Positions 1 to 10,050 of a stretch of 64,000 nucleotides of DNA are shown here, one piece after another; the stretch's first letter is position 1; every line of letters starts with the position of its first letter. Under the pieces are notes generated by a model. It was not told where the DNA came from. It saw only the letters and a list, made by a program, of their open reading frames with translations, and ran no database searches. The stretch lies in contig JAUCBJ010000373.1 of assembly GCA_032718475.1 (NCBI GenBank), positions 23,460-87,459 of the forward strand, in the 5' to 3' direction. The position numbers and the translations under genes are program-made. The stretch comes from Nemertoderma westbladi. Taxonomy: Eukaryota; Xenacoelomorpha; Nemertodermatida; Nemertodermatidae.

Positions 1-100
1 TCAGTAGCCACGGAATAAAACGTTAACGATTTAAAGAATAAACATCATTATTTACACTAAACCTATTATTTCAACCTAAGAGATTACTCTAACTTTATAG

Positions 101-439
101 GCTCTATTTGAAGACGTACTTGCGGAGCCAGAAGGGGCCCATTCCATCGACTGTCTATGGAAGCTAACCTACCAGTGTTTCACCGGTACAAAGTCGGTCT
201 GCTATATGATACTGACCACGATATTGGGTCTACCTCTTGCTTTCGCTTGGGGGTTGTCTTTCGCCTGCATGTCGTTCGAATTGGTCTGGTGTGTGACCCC
301 GCTGCTAAAGATATACTTTGTGGAGTTGGCGGCCTACAGAATGCTGTACACCAGCGTGATTCGTTGTGTTTGTGATCCCTGCTTCGAGTCATGTGGTCGT
401 ATCTGTGGCGACATGAAGGTCACCCAAGTCAAAGGATAA
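101..439 (+). CDS. Caveolin, last coding exon (gene continues upstream of window)
   Basis: The frame ending with TAA at 437-439 encodes about 112 residues that look like the C-terminal two thirds of a caveolin, the membrane-inserted scaffold protein of caveolae. It opens with the family signature (FEDVLAEPEG, compare FEDVIAEPEG in vertebrate caveolin-1). A scaffolding-domain equivalent follows (DCLWKLTYQCFTGTK), then the long hydrophobic hairpin (from ILTTILGLPLAFAWG) and the C-terminal CDP.FE..G.I segment. In frame, a TAG at 98-100 precedes the exon and also forms an AG splice acceptor after a pyrimidine-rich stretch, so I place the exon start at 101. Vertebrate CAV1 begins its last exon at about the same protein position, as I recall. 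The C-terminus is cysteine-rich (RCVCDPCFESCGRIC), richer than the three palmitoylated cysteines of CAV1. Earlier exons lie outside the window. The caveolin call is firm; the paralogue is not resolved. Confidence 0.9.
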   Translation, partial: ALFEDVLAEPEGAHSIDCLWKLTYQCFTGTKSVCYMILTTILGLPLAFAWGLSFACMSFELVWCVTPLLKIYFVELAAYRMLYTSVIRCVCDPCFESCGRICGDMKVTQVKG

Positions 440-1236
440 CATTATTGCAGGATATATACAGAAGTTGTGCAGTACTGTAGGACGAGACTATAACTAACTA
501 ATATAAATTACATCAGTTAATCAGCCTTTTGAAATAACTTACCTACATGACACTATAATTTTAAATTTTCCTCCACCCCAACAACCCCTCGTTTACTGTT
601 TTGGTTAGAAAAGCCTTTGTCATTGTGACATGTTCCTTCCCATTAATTATTATTGTTCAATATATATTTTTTCGTCAACCTGGTCAATCTCAGGTACATC
701 AGCTGTGTATTACCATTAATGTAGGGTTACTACTAGCCCCACACCTCTGATTCTAATTTTATTTATTTTTCTTAAAATAGTTATTTAAGTTGTTGTCCTC
801 ATTTGAGATAAAGTATATTAAAACCAACTATTTGTAGAGATTGGTCCACATCAGCACTGCTGTACCCTGTGCTGTACAATACAGGCCTACATATATGTTG
901 GGGTTGGCCATAGATCCTTCAATGCCTCAAAGTTACCATAATATGGTGCAATTCCCAGATAGCACTACTACCTTATGGTAGAATGCCGGGGGGGGGGGGG
1001 GGGGGGGGGGTCTAACATACTGCTGTATATACTATTGTATATATATATATATATATTAACTGTGTGTGTTAATTGTTATGTGTATTTAGGGTTTAGGGAG
1101 AGATACAGTCTATAATAATATAAAGTTGTGAGCTTATATTCAAATATTTACTGTTGCAGCATGGAAATAAAACATGTATTTAACAATCCAGGGTGACAAC
1201 CAATAAAGAAAAACATTTAATATATTATAATGTTAT
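440..1236. other. AT-rich 3' flank of caveolin
   Basis: No coding potential is visible. It probably includes the caveolin 3' UTR. AATAAA-type words occur near 1166 and 1202 but none can be assigned as the poly(A) signal. A phrase near 597-615 (TGTTTTGGTTAGAAAAGCC) recurs at about 62069 and, inverted, in the tandem array at 57.06-57.73 kb, so an old dispersed repeat is present. Confidence 0.4.
988..1010 (+). repeat. Poly-G run of 23
   Basis: An uninterrupted run of G in otherwise AT-rich DNA. Exact length is uncertain because homopolymers of this size are prone to assembly error. Confidence 0.8.
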
Positions 1237-1660
1237 ATTTCTGGATTACTTAACGCTAATCCACGGACGTTATTTCTCGCTCGGGTTCGGGTTAGCTAAT
1301 ATGTTGGTCAACATGTTAGCCATTGTTTCTATAATTCTATTACATTTTTAAATTTCATATTTTTCAAAATGAATTAGCTAGTTTTTGTTATTATTATATT
1401 GTTGTTCTAGAAAATGTTTGGTGGTTTATAAAAATGTTCCAGAATTTTTTTCTGTAACCTTTTTAAGAGGTTTAGAACATAGTTCTAGAAATTTGATAGA
1501 TAATAGCGAAAATGTTGGTGAATCGTGAACAAAACATACAAATATAAAAATAGGCCAATATTTTATATTTGTATTATATATTATACATCTTGTTAAGTAA
1601 TCCAGAAATTTAACAATAAAACAACATAATATGTTGTTTTATTGTTAAATTTCTGGATAT
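1237..1660. mobile_element. MITE-like inverted-repeat cluster
   Basis: An 18-bp perfect inverted repeat (ATTTCTGGATTACTTAAC at 1237-1254, its complement at 1592-1609) bounds about 370 bp. The right arm overlaps a second palindrome with 27-bp perfect arms at 1601-1627 and 1631-1657 and a 3-nt loop. The same word therefore occurs three times. This fits a small non-autonomous DNA element with a partial extra copy of one end. No target-site duplication could be fixed, and there is no ORF. Confidence 0.5.
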
Positions 1661-1691
1661 TATCAGGACAATATTGTTTCTGGACAATATT

Positions 1692-1821
1692 ATTGTGTAT
1701 AATGTACCTTTTTATCTCACTTCGGTCCCTCGTTTGAATATTTCACTCACTCGCTCCGCTCGTTCGTGTAGATATTAACACTCGGGACCGGCGTGAAATA
1801 AAGTCCTACATTATACACAAT
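1692..1821. mobile_element. 130-bp palindromic MITE
   Basis: Perfect 15-bp terminal inverted repeats (ATTGTGTATAATGTA at 1692-1706, TACATTATACACAAT at 1807-1821) are extended inwards by an imperfect match ending in a CGGTCCC / GGGACCG pair. The centre holds a GC-rich TCACTCACTCGCTCCGCTCG stretch. Length and structure match a hairpin MITE. No superfamily can be assigned. Confidence 0.6.
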
Positions 1822-2187
1822 ATAATAAATAGTTAAATTATTCTTAGTAATTAAAAAAATATATTGCGTAACTTATATAAACTAAAATAATCATAAAATA
1901 TACCGGTAACTATTTAACAATTACACCATATTGAATGTTCTTAAACATTAATCGAAATATATTTGGTATTAAAATATTACAGTTGAAAATTATTACGAGA
2001 ACAAAAATTATTTATAGAGTTACAAAAAAATCATTACTAAACCAAATCAATATAATCGCGCTTTTAGGATTGTTTTCCTCCTTTGGTTATTAAAACATTT
2101 TCAAGCGCATTTATCAGCTATCGACACATTCGTATCGGGAACAATGTATTTTATTATCCTCCAATACAAAAGTACCCCGATAAGGCA

Positions 2188-4204
2188 TCGCAGTACAACC
2201 CAGTACGTCGCAGTCCAACCCAGTACGTCGCAGTACAACCCAGTACGTCGCAGTACAACCCAGTACAACCCAGTACGTCGCAGTACAACCCAGTACGTCG
2301 CAGTGCAACCCAGTACGTCGCGGTACAACCCAGTACGTCGCAGTACAACCCAGTACGTCGCAGTACAACCCAGAACGTCGCGGTACAACCCAGTACGTCG
2401 CAGTACAACCCAGTACGTCGCGGTACAACCCAGTACGTCGCAGTACAACCCGGTACGTCGCAGTACAACCCGGTACGTCGCAGTACAACCCAGTACGTCG
2501 CAGTGCAACCCAGTACGTCGCGGTACAACCCAGTACGTCGCAGTACAACCCAGTACGTCGCAGTACAACCCAGAACGTCGCGGTACAACCCAGTACGTCG
2601 CAGTACAACCCAGTACGTCGCGGTACAACCCAGTACGTCGCAGTACAACCCGGTACGTCGCAGTGCAACCCAGTACGTCGCAGTACAACCCGGTACGTCG
2701 CAGTACAACCCGGTACGTCGCAGTACAACCCAGTACGTCGCAGTGCAACCCAGTACGTCGCGGTACAACCCAGTACGTCGCAGTACAAACCTGTACGTCG
2801 CAGTACAACCCAGAACGTCGCGGTACAACCCAGTACGTCGCAGTACAACCCAGTACGTCGCGGTACAACCCAGTACGTCGCAGTACAACCCAGTACGTCG
2901 CGGTACAACCCAGTACGTCGCAGTACAACCCAGTACGTCACAGTACAACCCAGTACGTCGCGGTACAACGCGGTACAACCCAGTACGTCGCGGTACAACC
3001 CAGTACGTCGCGGTACAACCCAGTACGTCGCAGTACAACCCAGTACGTCGCGGTACAACCCAGTACGTCGCAGTACAACACAGTACGTCGCGGTACAACC
3101 CCAGTACGTCGCAGTACAACCCAGTACGTCGCAGTACAACCCAGTACGTCGCGGTACAACGCAGCACAACCCAGTACGTCGCAGTACAACCCAGTACGTC
3201 GCAGTACAACCCAGTACGTCGCGGTACAACCCAGTACGTCGCAGTACAACCCAGTACGATGCAGTACAACCCAGTACGTCGCAGTACAACCCAGTACGTC
3301 GCAGTACAACCCAGTACGATGCAGTACAACCCAGTACGTCGCGGTACAACCCAGTACGTCGCAGTACAACCCAGTACGATGCAGTACAACCCAGTACGTC
3401 GCGGTACAACCCAGTACGTCGCAGTACAACCCAGTACGTCGCGGTACAACCCAGTACGTCGCAGTACAACCCAGTACGTCGCGGTACAACCCCAGTACGT
3501 CGCAGTACAACCCAGTACGTCGCAGTACAACCCAGTACGTCGCGGTACAACCCAGTACGTCGCAGTACAACCCAGTACGTCGCAGTACAACCCAATACGT
3601 CGCAGTACAACCCAGTAAGTCGCAGTACAACCCAGTACGTCGCGGTACAACCCAGTACGTCGCGGTACAACCCAGTACGTCGCAGTACAACCCAGTACGT
3701 CGCAGTACAACCCAGTACGTCGCAGTACAACCCAGTACGTCGCAGTACAACCCAGTACGTCGCAGTACAACCCAGTACGTCGCAGTACAACCCAGTACGT
3801 CGCAGTACAACCCAGTACGTCGCAGTACAACCCATACGTCGCAGTACAACCCCAGTACGTCGCAGTACAACCCATACGTCGCAGTACAACCCAGTACGCC
3901 GCAGTACAACCCAGTACGCCGCAGTACAACCCAGTACGTCGCAGTACAACTCAGTACGTCGCAGTACAACCCAGTACGTCGCAGTACAACCCATACGTCG
4001 CAGTACAACCCCAGTACGTCGCAGTACAACCCAGTACGTCGCAGTACAACCCAGCACGTCGCAGTACAACCCAGTACGTCGCAGTACAACCCAATACGTC
4101 GCAGTACAACCCAGTAAGTCGCAGTACAACCCAGTACGTCGCAGTACAACCCAGTACGTCGCAGTACAACCCAGTACGTCGCAGTACAAGCCAGTACGTC
4201 GCAG
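2188..4204. repeat. 20-bp minisatellite, about 100 copies
   Basis: Head-to-tail repeats of CAGTACAACCCAGTACGTCG. Each unit is itself two related halves sharing CAGTAC. Common variants are CGGTAC, CAGTGC and AACGTCG, and there are occasional +1 or -1 length changes (extra C, lost G). Blocks of variants recur, for example around 2300-2450, 2480-2640 and 2700-2830, indicating higher-order duplication. Because 20 is not a multiple of 3 and the unit has no stop codon, several frames on both strands stay open for 400-690 codons. They read as 20-residue repeats and give no sign of being genes. Confidence 0.95.
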
Positions 4205-4205
4205 T

Positions 4206-4287
4206 CAGCTGGTGATGTATCCTTGACTGCAACTTTAGCAGCTGATTATCAGCTGGTGATGTATCCTTGACTGCAACTTTAGCAGCT
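4206..4287 (+). repeat. Short tandem duplication at the minisatellite edge
   Basis: A 38-bp segment starting CAGCTGGTGATGTATCC occurs at 4206-4243 and again at 4250-4287 (period 44), directly after the last 20-bp unit. Confidence 0.85.
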
Positions 4288-4480
4288 TCATATCTACTGT
4301 ATACTCAAGATTATCCATATTGAGTTCTATTATTATATTCTCTTCACATGTAGCTGACAGAAGAAATGCAGAATAGTATTGGCTAGTGATATTTAAAGTA
4401 AAATTAAGAAATGTTTTAAATTTACCGGCAGAATAAAACGAAATACATTAAATTTACCTTACTGTGAAAAAAAATCGTAT

Positions 4481-5779
4481 TTATGTTGAGTTAAAATGCA
4501 GCCGGCTGCGCCCTATAGAACCACTGAGACCCTGGGTTGGTATGGCGATCTGTCTGGCTGGCGGAGTGGCACCACCAAGCAATGGACCGCTGCACATAGA
4601 ACCTGTGGGAGAAGGACAGGGAGGAGTGCGTCCCCTGGGAGCTGGGCAGGTGGGAGTGCGTCCCTTGGGAGCTGGGCAAGGGGGAGTGCGTCCCTTGGGA
4701 GCTGGGCAGGGGGGAGTGCGTCCCTTGGGGGTGAGCCCCGGCAGCCTCCCAACGGGCTCCACTATACGCCCATCCACTATCACTCGTTTCATACTGACCC
4801 GTTGCTGCTGGCTGCCGGGGGGCGTAGCGTTGTACCCTGCGGGCGGTGTGTAGACGTACCCCGGTGTAGAGCGGCCGGATCTCTGGGAACTACCTAGGTA
4901 GGGAGGGGTGCAGCCTGGTCTATCGCCCACCCTGTTGGGTAGGTAAGGGGGCGTGCACCCAGCATTGGCGAGGTTGATTGGTGGAGTGCAACTCTGTTGG
5001 AACGGGGAGTAATCCATAGGGGATACCGGGTATTTAATGGGCACCGAGGAGCCAGACATGGGGCTATATCTGTAAGAAGCACAACCGGGTGTGACCACAA
5101 CACGCTGCGATTGTTGCTGGTAGATATTCGCAGTCCCATTGGCACCCGTAGGTTGACTTTGTTGATTAGCTCTGACCGCTATTGGTTGGCCACGCCCGCC
5201 AATAGCAGCAGCCGTATGGACCCCCAACCCACCAATAGCAGGTCGTTGCTGCACCTGAGTCCCACCACCTCGTCTGTATTGAATCACTTCGTTTCTAAGA
5301 TTTAGGTTTTCCCTTTTCAGATCTTCCATTTCGCGTTGAAGCTTTTCCGTCCCGGTTTGACATATTTGTAGCGTCTCCTTTTCACTTTGCAGTTTTTCGA
5401 TTACCTTTTGCATACTTTTCATTTGCTCCCCATATTTCGATCTGTCTCTTTCGAGAACCTTATTTTTTGTCATTAGGAACGCCATCAGACGAGATCTGTG
5501 TTGCTTCTGGAATTTAGTGACACGGCTCACTTCGGTCAAACACTTCTGAATATGCGCTTCCGCATCCGCAAAAAACGATTGAATTTCAGGCCTGAGTGGG
5601 TTGACCAATGGCACGAGGTTACATGGGGAGCAATCACACATGTAACATTTGTCCCGTTTAACCTCAACAGTACAGGTTTCGCAATAGAGATGACCACACG
5701 CTGATAAGAAGAACTTTTTCTTTTCTGGTCCATTCGGTTGGATGCTACATTTATTGCAATGAACAATATCGATATTCAT
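4481..5779 (-). CDS. RNF212/ZIP3-family RING protein, single exon
   Basis: 432 residues from an ATG at 5779 to a TAA at 4481. The N-terminus is a C3HC4 RING with ligands C8, C11, C28, H30, C33, C36, C45 and C48. A coiled coil follows at about residues 75-170, whose start (the ADAEAHIQ and FQKQHRSRL.AF segments) closely resembles vertebrate RNF212. The C-terminal half is low-complexity, rich in Pro, Ser, Gln and Thr, as in the ZIP3/RNF212/HEI10 group. Those proteins are SUMO or ubiquitin E3 ligases that stabilise crossover sites on meiotic chromosomes; the role here is inferred from that family. Residues about 355-395 contain four 10-residue repeats of the GRTPPCPAPK type, encoded by 30-bp repeats at 4616-4738. 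CTPPYL and related motifs also recur. Vertebrate genes are multi-exon, whereas this ORF is uninterrupted, so it may be a retrocopy or an intron-poor lineage form. It could also be one long exon, since a T8 run followed by CAG lies just after the stop. Confidence 0.75.
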   Translation of the reverse strand: MNIDIVHCNKCSIQPNGPEKKKFFLSACGHLYCETCTVEVKRDKCYMCDCSPCNLVPLVNPLRPEIQSFFADAEAHIQKCLTEVSRVTKFQKQHRSRLMAFLMTKNKVLERDRSKYGEQMKSMQKVIEKLQSEKETLQICQTGTEKLQREMEDLKRENLNLRNEVIQYRRGGGTQVQQRPAIGGLGVHTAAAIGGRGQPIAVRANQQSQPTGANGTANIYQQQSQRVVVTPGCASYRYSPMSGSSVPIKYPVSPMDYSPFQQSCTPPINLANAGCTPPYLPNRVGDRPGCTPPYLGSSQRSGRSTPGYVYTPPAGYNATPPGSQQQRVSMKRVIVDGRIVEPVGRLPGLTPKGRTPPCPAPKGRTPPCPAPKGRTPTCPAPRGRTPPCPSPTGSMCSGPLLGGATPPARQIAIPTQGLSGSIGRSRLHFNST

Positions 5780-6762
5780 CGCAACAAATTAATACAAGGA
5801 TCGATAATTGGATATAATACGAGCGTAGCGATAAACTACAGGATTAAGTTATGTTCAACAACGATGGTCCTGTCATTCGGTCAACCATCTTAGAACGAAA
5901 ACATCACATATTTGTTTATGGGTTTGCTACTGTCTCACAGTAGATATGATATGCGTTGCTGGTTACGTACAGTAATACAGTTATGACGATAACCTTTAGC
6001 TTTTACACAAGCGGATTACAGTGTAGGAGCCTTAAAAGCGTAGTGAATAATAGTTACCCATATCACACAAGAAGCATTAAGAAATTGAAACTAAGCAAAA
6101 CAGTCTGACAGTGTCCGACAGATATATGCTTTTTTCCACTGAACCTTGCGCTTATATGGGGGTATATTATAGTAAATGTTTTGGGTGATTTTGGTGCGAA
6201 ATTTTATTGTGATCAATAATCCGATGCCGACTGATGGGGCCCAGCTTACATCATTGAGGATTTTGTGTAATTAACAATATAAAAAATTGTCCCCAGCAAC
6301 AGTTAAGACAATTTATCCCATTGCTTCCATATATTTTAGTTTTTAAATTTACTGTTGAAAATGAACAAATGGTACGTGATTTCATTACAATTAAACTTAT
6401 ATCACCGGAATCCCCATATTATGGCGCACTTTTAGACAATTTTCATTTCAGTCACACGTCACATAGGCCTATTTTTGCTCAAGATAAAGATAGGTTTTGA
6501 ATGTATTTGGCTGCAAGTTTAAATCATCACATCCATTGTAATTTTGGACAGATTTTTTAAATATATTAAGATGCAAGCTGGAATTTAAGATTGAAGTTGA
6601 TGCAATGGTATGTTATTCAATTAATTTTTAAAATTAATTTCTGAATTTAACTGTACAAACTACCGATACAATATAGCACTCTTTATAACTTGAAACCTGG
6701 GCTGCATCCATTGGAATAATAGTGAGTAAAAACGTTCTGGAACACACCCCTGTGGGTACATT
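5780..6762. other. Intergenic, upstream of the RNF212-like gene
   Basis: AT-rich sequence with no ORF, inverted repeat or tandem repeat that I can support. It should hold the promoter of the divergent - strand gene, but no TATA box or initiator stands out. Confidence 0.4.
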
Positions 6763-8407
6763 TACTATATACTGTACTTCCATGCAAGGTATAATGCAAT
6801 GCAATATCTTCCGGACTAGGCCTATTTGCCTATACAGTAGGCCTACTAAACCTCTAGAATCGGCAGATCGGTAGGCCTATTATACTGTTATAGCAACGGC
6901 TATTGTATTGTAGGTTTATTATGAGGGGCTGGGTTATGCCATATTGCAGTATTGGGAGTGTGGTGGTGGTAAACCTCAAATCATAAACACCAACCACTAC
7001 GGTACCGGTACAGTATGTAGGTCTACTATCAGGGGGCAGTACTATAATGGGTACGGCAGTACGGTACGTTAGTGGCACCATTCATTTTACTATACGGTAG
7101 GGCTACACAAAAATGTTGATGTAAGATTGTAAATTACCAGTACCGGTAGTAGCGTAGCAGGGCAATGCACAGGTGCTCCCGCTACCGAATTATGCTGTCT
7201 ACCTAATGAATGAGATTTTAATTTTATAAACAATCAGTGAATAGAACAGGCTGCAATACCGGTACCGGTATTAAACGGTAGAACGTACTGTAGAAAATGA
7301 AAGTATAGCAGCTAGGCCTATTGCATGGAATTCGTACTGTGTAGGTACGCACAACTGCAGAACTGGTTAGATACACGGACACATAGCGTACTCTAAGGCC
7401 TTGCAAGCGTGCAGCCTTCATAATTTATGGAGGCTGGATTATAACCGGTAGCGTACTGCTGTACTGTGTGTGTGTACAGGCATGGGGTGGGGACAGTTCT
7501 ATAAATTTTCATTTGTTGCAATTTGGTTAATGGAGGTACTTGAAGCCTCCTCGTTAAGCAAAATATAAAATGTTATGGTAGCTAGTGTTTTAGGTAGGTT
7601 TAGCTAGTAATTTCATCACTGGTTCCGATATCCTACTTCCTTCTATAAATATTTTATAGTAGCTAGTTCTTATTACTATTTGTATAGAAAATGTTCTAGT
7701 ACATGTTAGCTAGGCCTATTCATTTTTCAGAAAAAATATGTTCTTGAACAAATATTTTTTGTTCTAGAATATTTTTTAGAAAAAAATCTGGATTCGATTT
7801 AAAACGCATGGAATCGTCCTAAAACGTGTTTAAGGTCATAAAAAAAATTGTGAAAAAAAATATTGTGAAAAAATTTAATGGAAAAAAAATTTTGAAATTT
7901 TTTTTATTGATTTTAAACACGTTTTAGGACGATTCCATGCGTTTTAAATCGAATTCAGATTTTCTTCTAAAAAATGTTCTAGAAAATATTTTTTCTAGAA
8001 CATATTTTTTTTAAATGAATAGCTAATATATTCTGGAACATTTTCTATACAAATAGAAATAAGGACTGGAGCTACTATAAAATATTTATAGAAGGAACTA
8101 GGATATCGGTACCAGTGATGAAATTACTAGCTAAACCTACGTAAAACACTAGCTACCATGAACCCCCCCCCCCCCCCCCCCCCCCTTAAGGTATGTTATT
8201 GCTGTTGTGTATAAATATAACTTAATTTGTTTCAGTGCTGTATTTTATAGATTAAAGTAAGCTCATGATCAGCTGATCTCCTTAAAGGCTTTATCCAATC
8301 AGATTAATATAGGACCATATCGACTATTTCAGAATAGGGCAATTCCATCGTTACGGACTCACATTCATACGCAATTTTCGAAATTAATTGGCATATCTAA
8401 TATATAT
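6763..8407 (+). repeat. 1.64-kb tandem duplication, copy 1
   Basis: Copy 1 begins TACTATATACTG at 6763 and is followed directly by copy 2. Offsets are 1645 bp before the poly-C run and 1643 bp after it, because copy 1 has 23 C (8163-8185) and copy 2 has 21. Elsewhere the copies look identical where compared, including the translations of the small spurious ORFs. The content is AT-rich with many ACCGGTA and AGGCCTA words, the hairpin element and the poly-C run. No gene is seen. Near-identity means a very recent duplication or an assembly artefact. Confidence 0.9.
7575..8159. mobile_element. 585-bp hairpin (foldback) element, copy 1
   Basis: Long terminal inverted repeats of about 280 bp run from ATGGTAGCTAGTGTTTTAGG at 7575 inwards and from the complementary GCTAGCTACCAT-type end at 8159. 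They meet at an A/T-rich centre near 7850-7900. Arms match with scattered mismatches and one or two small gaps. There is no ORF. It is a non-autonomous foldback or MITE-type element. The poly-C run starts four bases after its right end. Confidence 0.75.
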
Positions 8408-10050
8408 TACTATATACTGTACTTCCATGCAAGGTATAATGCAATGCAATATCTTCCGGACTAGGCCTATTTGCCTATACAGTAGGCCTACTAAACCTCT
8501 AGAATCGGCAGATCGGTAGGCCTATTATACTGTTATAGCAACGGCTATTGTATTGTAGGTTTATTATGAGGGGCTGGGTTATGCCATATTGCAGTATTGG
8601 GAGTGTGGTGGTGGTAAACCTCAAATCATAAACACCAACCACTACGGTACCGGTACAGTATGTAGGTCTACTATCAGGGGGCAGTACTATAATGGGTACG
8701 GCAGTACGGTACGTTAGTGGCACCATTCATTTTACTATACGGTAGGGCTACACAAAAATGTTGATGTAAGATTGTAAATTACCAGTACCGGTAGTAGCGT
8801 AGCAGGGCAATGCACAGGTGCTCCCGCTACCGAATTATGCTGTCTACCTAATGAATGAGATTTTAATTTTATAAACAATCAGTGAATAGAACAGGCTGCA
8901 ATACCGGTACCGGTATTAAACGGTAGAACGTACTGTAGAAAATGAAAGTATAGCAGCTAGGCCTATTGCATGGAATTCGTACTGTGTAGGTACGCACAAC
9001 TGCAGAACTGGTTAGATACACGGACACATAGCGTACTCTAAGGCCTTGCAAGCGTGCAGCCTTCATAATTTATGGAGGCTGGATTATAACCGGTAGCGTA
9101 CTGCTGTACTGTGTGTGTGTACAGGCATGGGGTGGGGACAGTTCTATAAATTTTCATTTGTTGCAATTTGGTTAATGGAGGTACTTGAAGCCTCCTCGTT
9201 AAGCAAAATATAAAATGTTATGGTAGCTAGTGTTTTAGGTAGGTTTAGCTAGTAATTTCATCACTGGTTCCGATATCCTACTTCCTTCTATAAATATTTT
9301 ATAGTAGCTAGTTCTTATTACTATTTGTATAGAAAATGTTCTAGTACATGTTAGCTAGGCCTATTCATTTTTCAGAAAAAATATGTTCTTGAACAAATAT
9401 TTTTTGTTCTAGAATATTTTTTAGAAAAAAATCTGGATTCGATTTAAAACGCATGGAATCGTCCTAAAACGTGTTTAAGGTCATAAAAAAAATTGTGAAA
9501 AAAAATATTGTGAAAAAATTTAATGGAAAAAAAATTTTGAAATTTTTTTTATTGATTTTAAACACGTTTTAGGACGATTCCATGCGTTTTAAATCGAATT
9601 CAGATTTTCTTCTAAAAAATGTTCTAGAAAATATTTTTTCTAGAACATATTTTTTTTAAATGAATAGCTAATATATTCTGGAACATTTTCTATACAAATA
9701 GAAATAAGGACTGGAGCTACTATAAAATATTTATAGAAGGAACTAGGATATCGGTACCAGTGATGAAATTACTAGCTAAACCTACGTAAAACACTAGCTA
9801 CCATGAACCCCCCCCCCCCCCCCCCCCCTTAAGGTATGTTATTGCTGTTGTGTATAAATATAACTTAATTTGTTTCAGTGCTGTATTTTATAGATTAAAG
9901 TAAGCTCATGATCAGCTGATCTCCTTAAAGGCTTTATCCAATCAGATTAATATAGGACCATATCGACTATTTCAGAATAGGGCAATTCCATCGTTACGGA
10001 CTCACATTCATACGCAATTTTCGAAATTAATTGGCATATCTAATATATAT
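8408..10050 (+). repeat. 1.64-kb tandem duplication, copy 2
   Basis: Second copy of the unit at 6763-8407. It ends in TAATATATAT at 10050, where the first Helitron-like element begins, so the duplication boundary and that element's 5' end coincide. Confidence 0.9.
9220..9804. mobile_element. 585-bp hairpin element, copy 2
   Basis: Same hairpin as at 7575-8159, displaced by 1645 bp within the second duplication unit. No independent insertion is implied. Confidence 0.75.

Noticed and set aside
2188-4204. Regular 20-bp repeats as a CRISPR array
   Set aside because: There are no unique spacers, the units are contiguous and the genome is eukaryotic.
2083-4232. Several 400-690 codon ORFs on both strands
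   Set aside because: They are translations of the 20-bp minisatellite, whose unit lacks stop codons; all frames give the same 20-residue repeat.
6854-7421. Small - strand ORFs duplicated at 8499-9066
   Set aside because: Identical pairs only reflect the tandem duplication; no domain, no start context and no splice structure.
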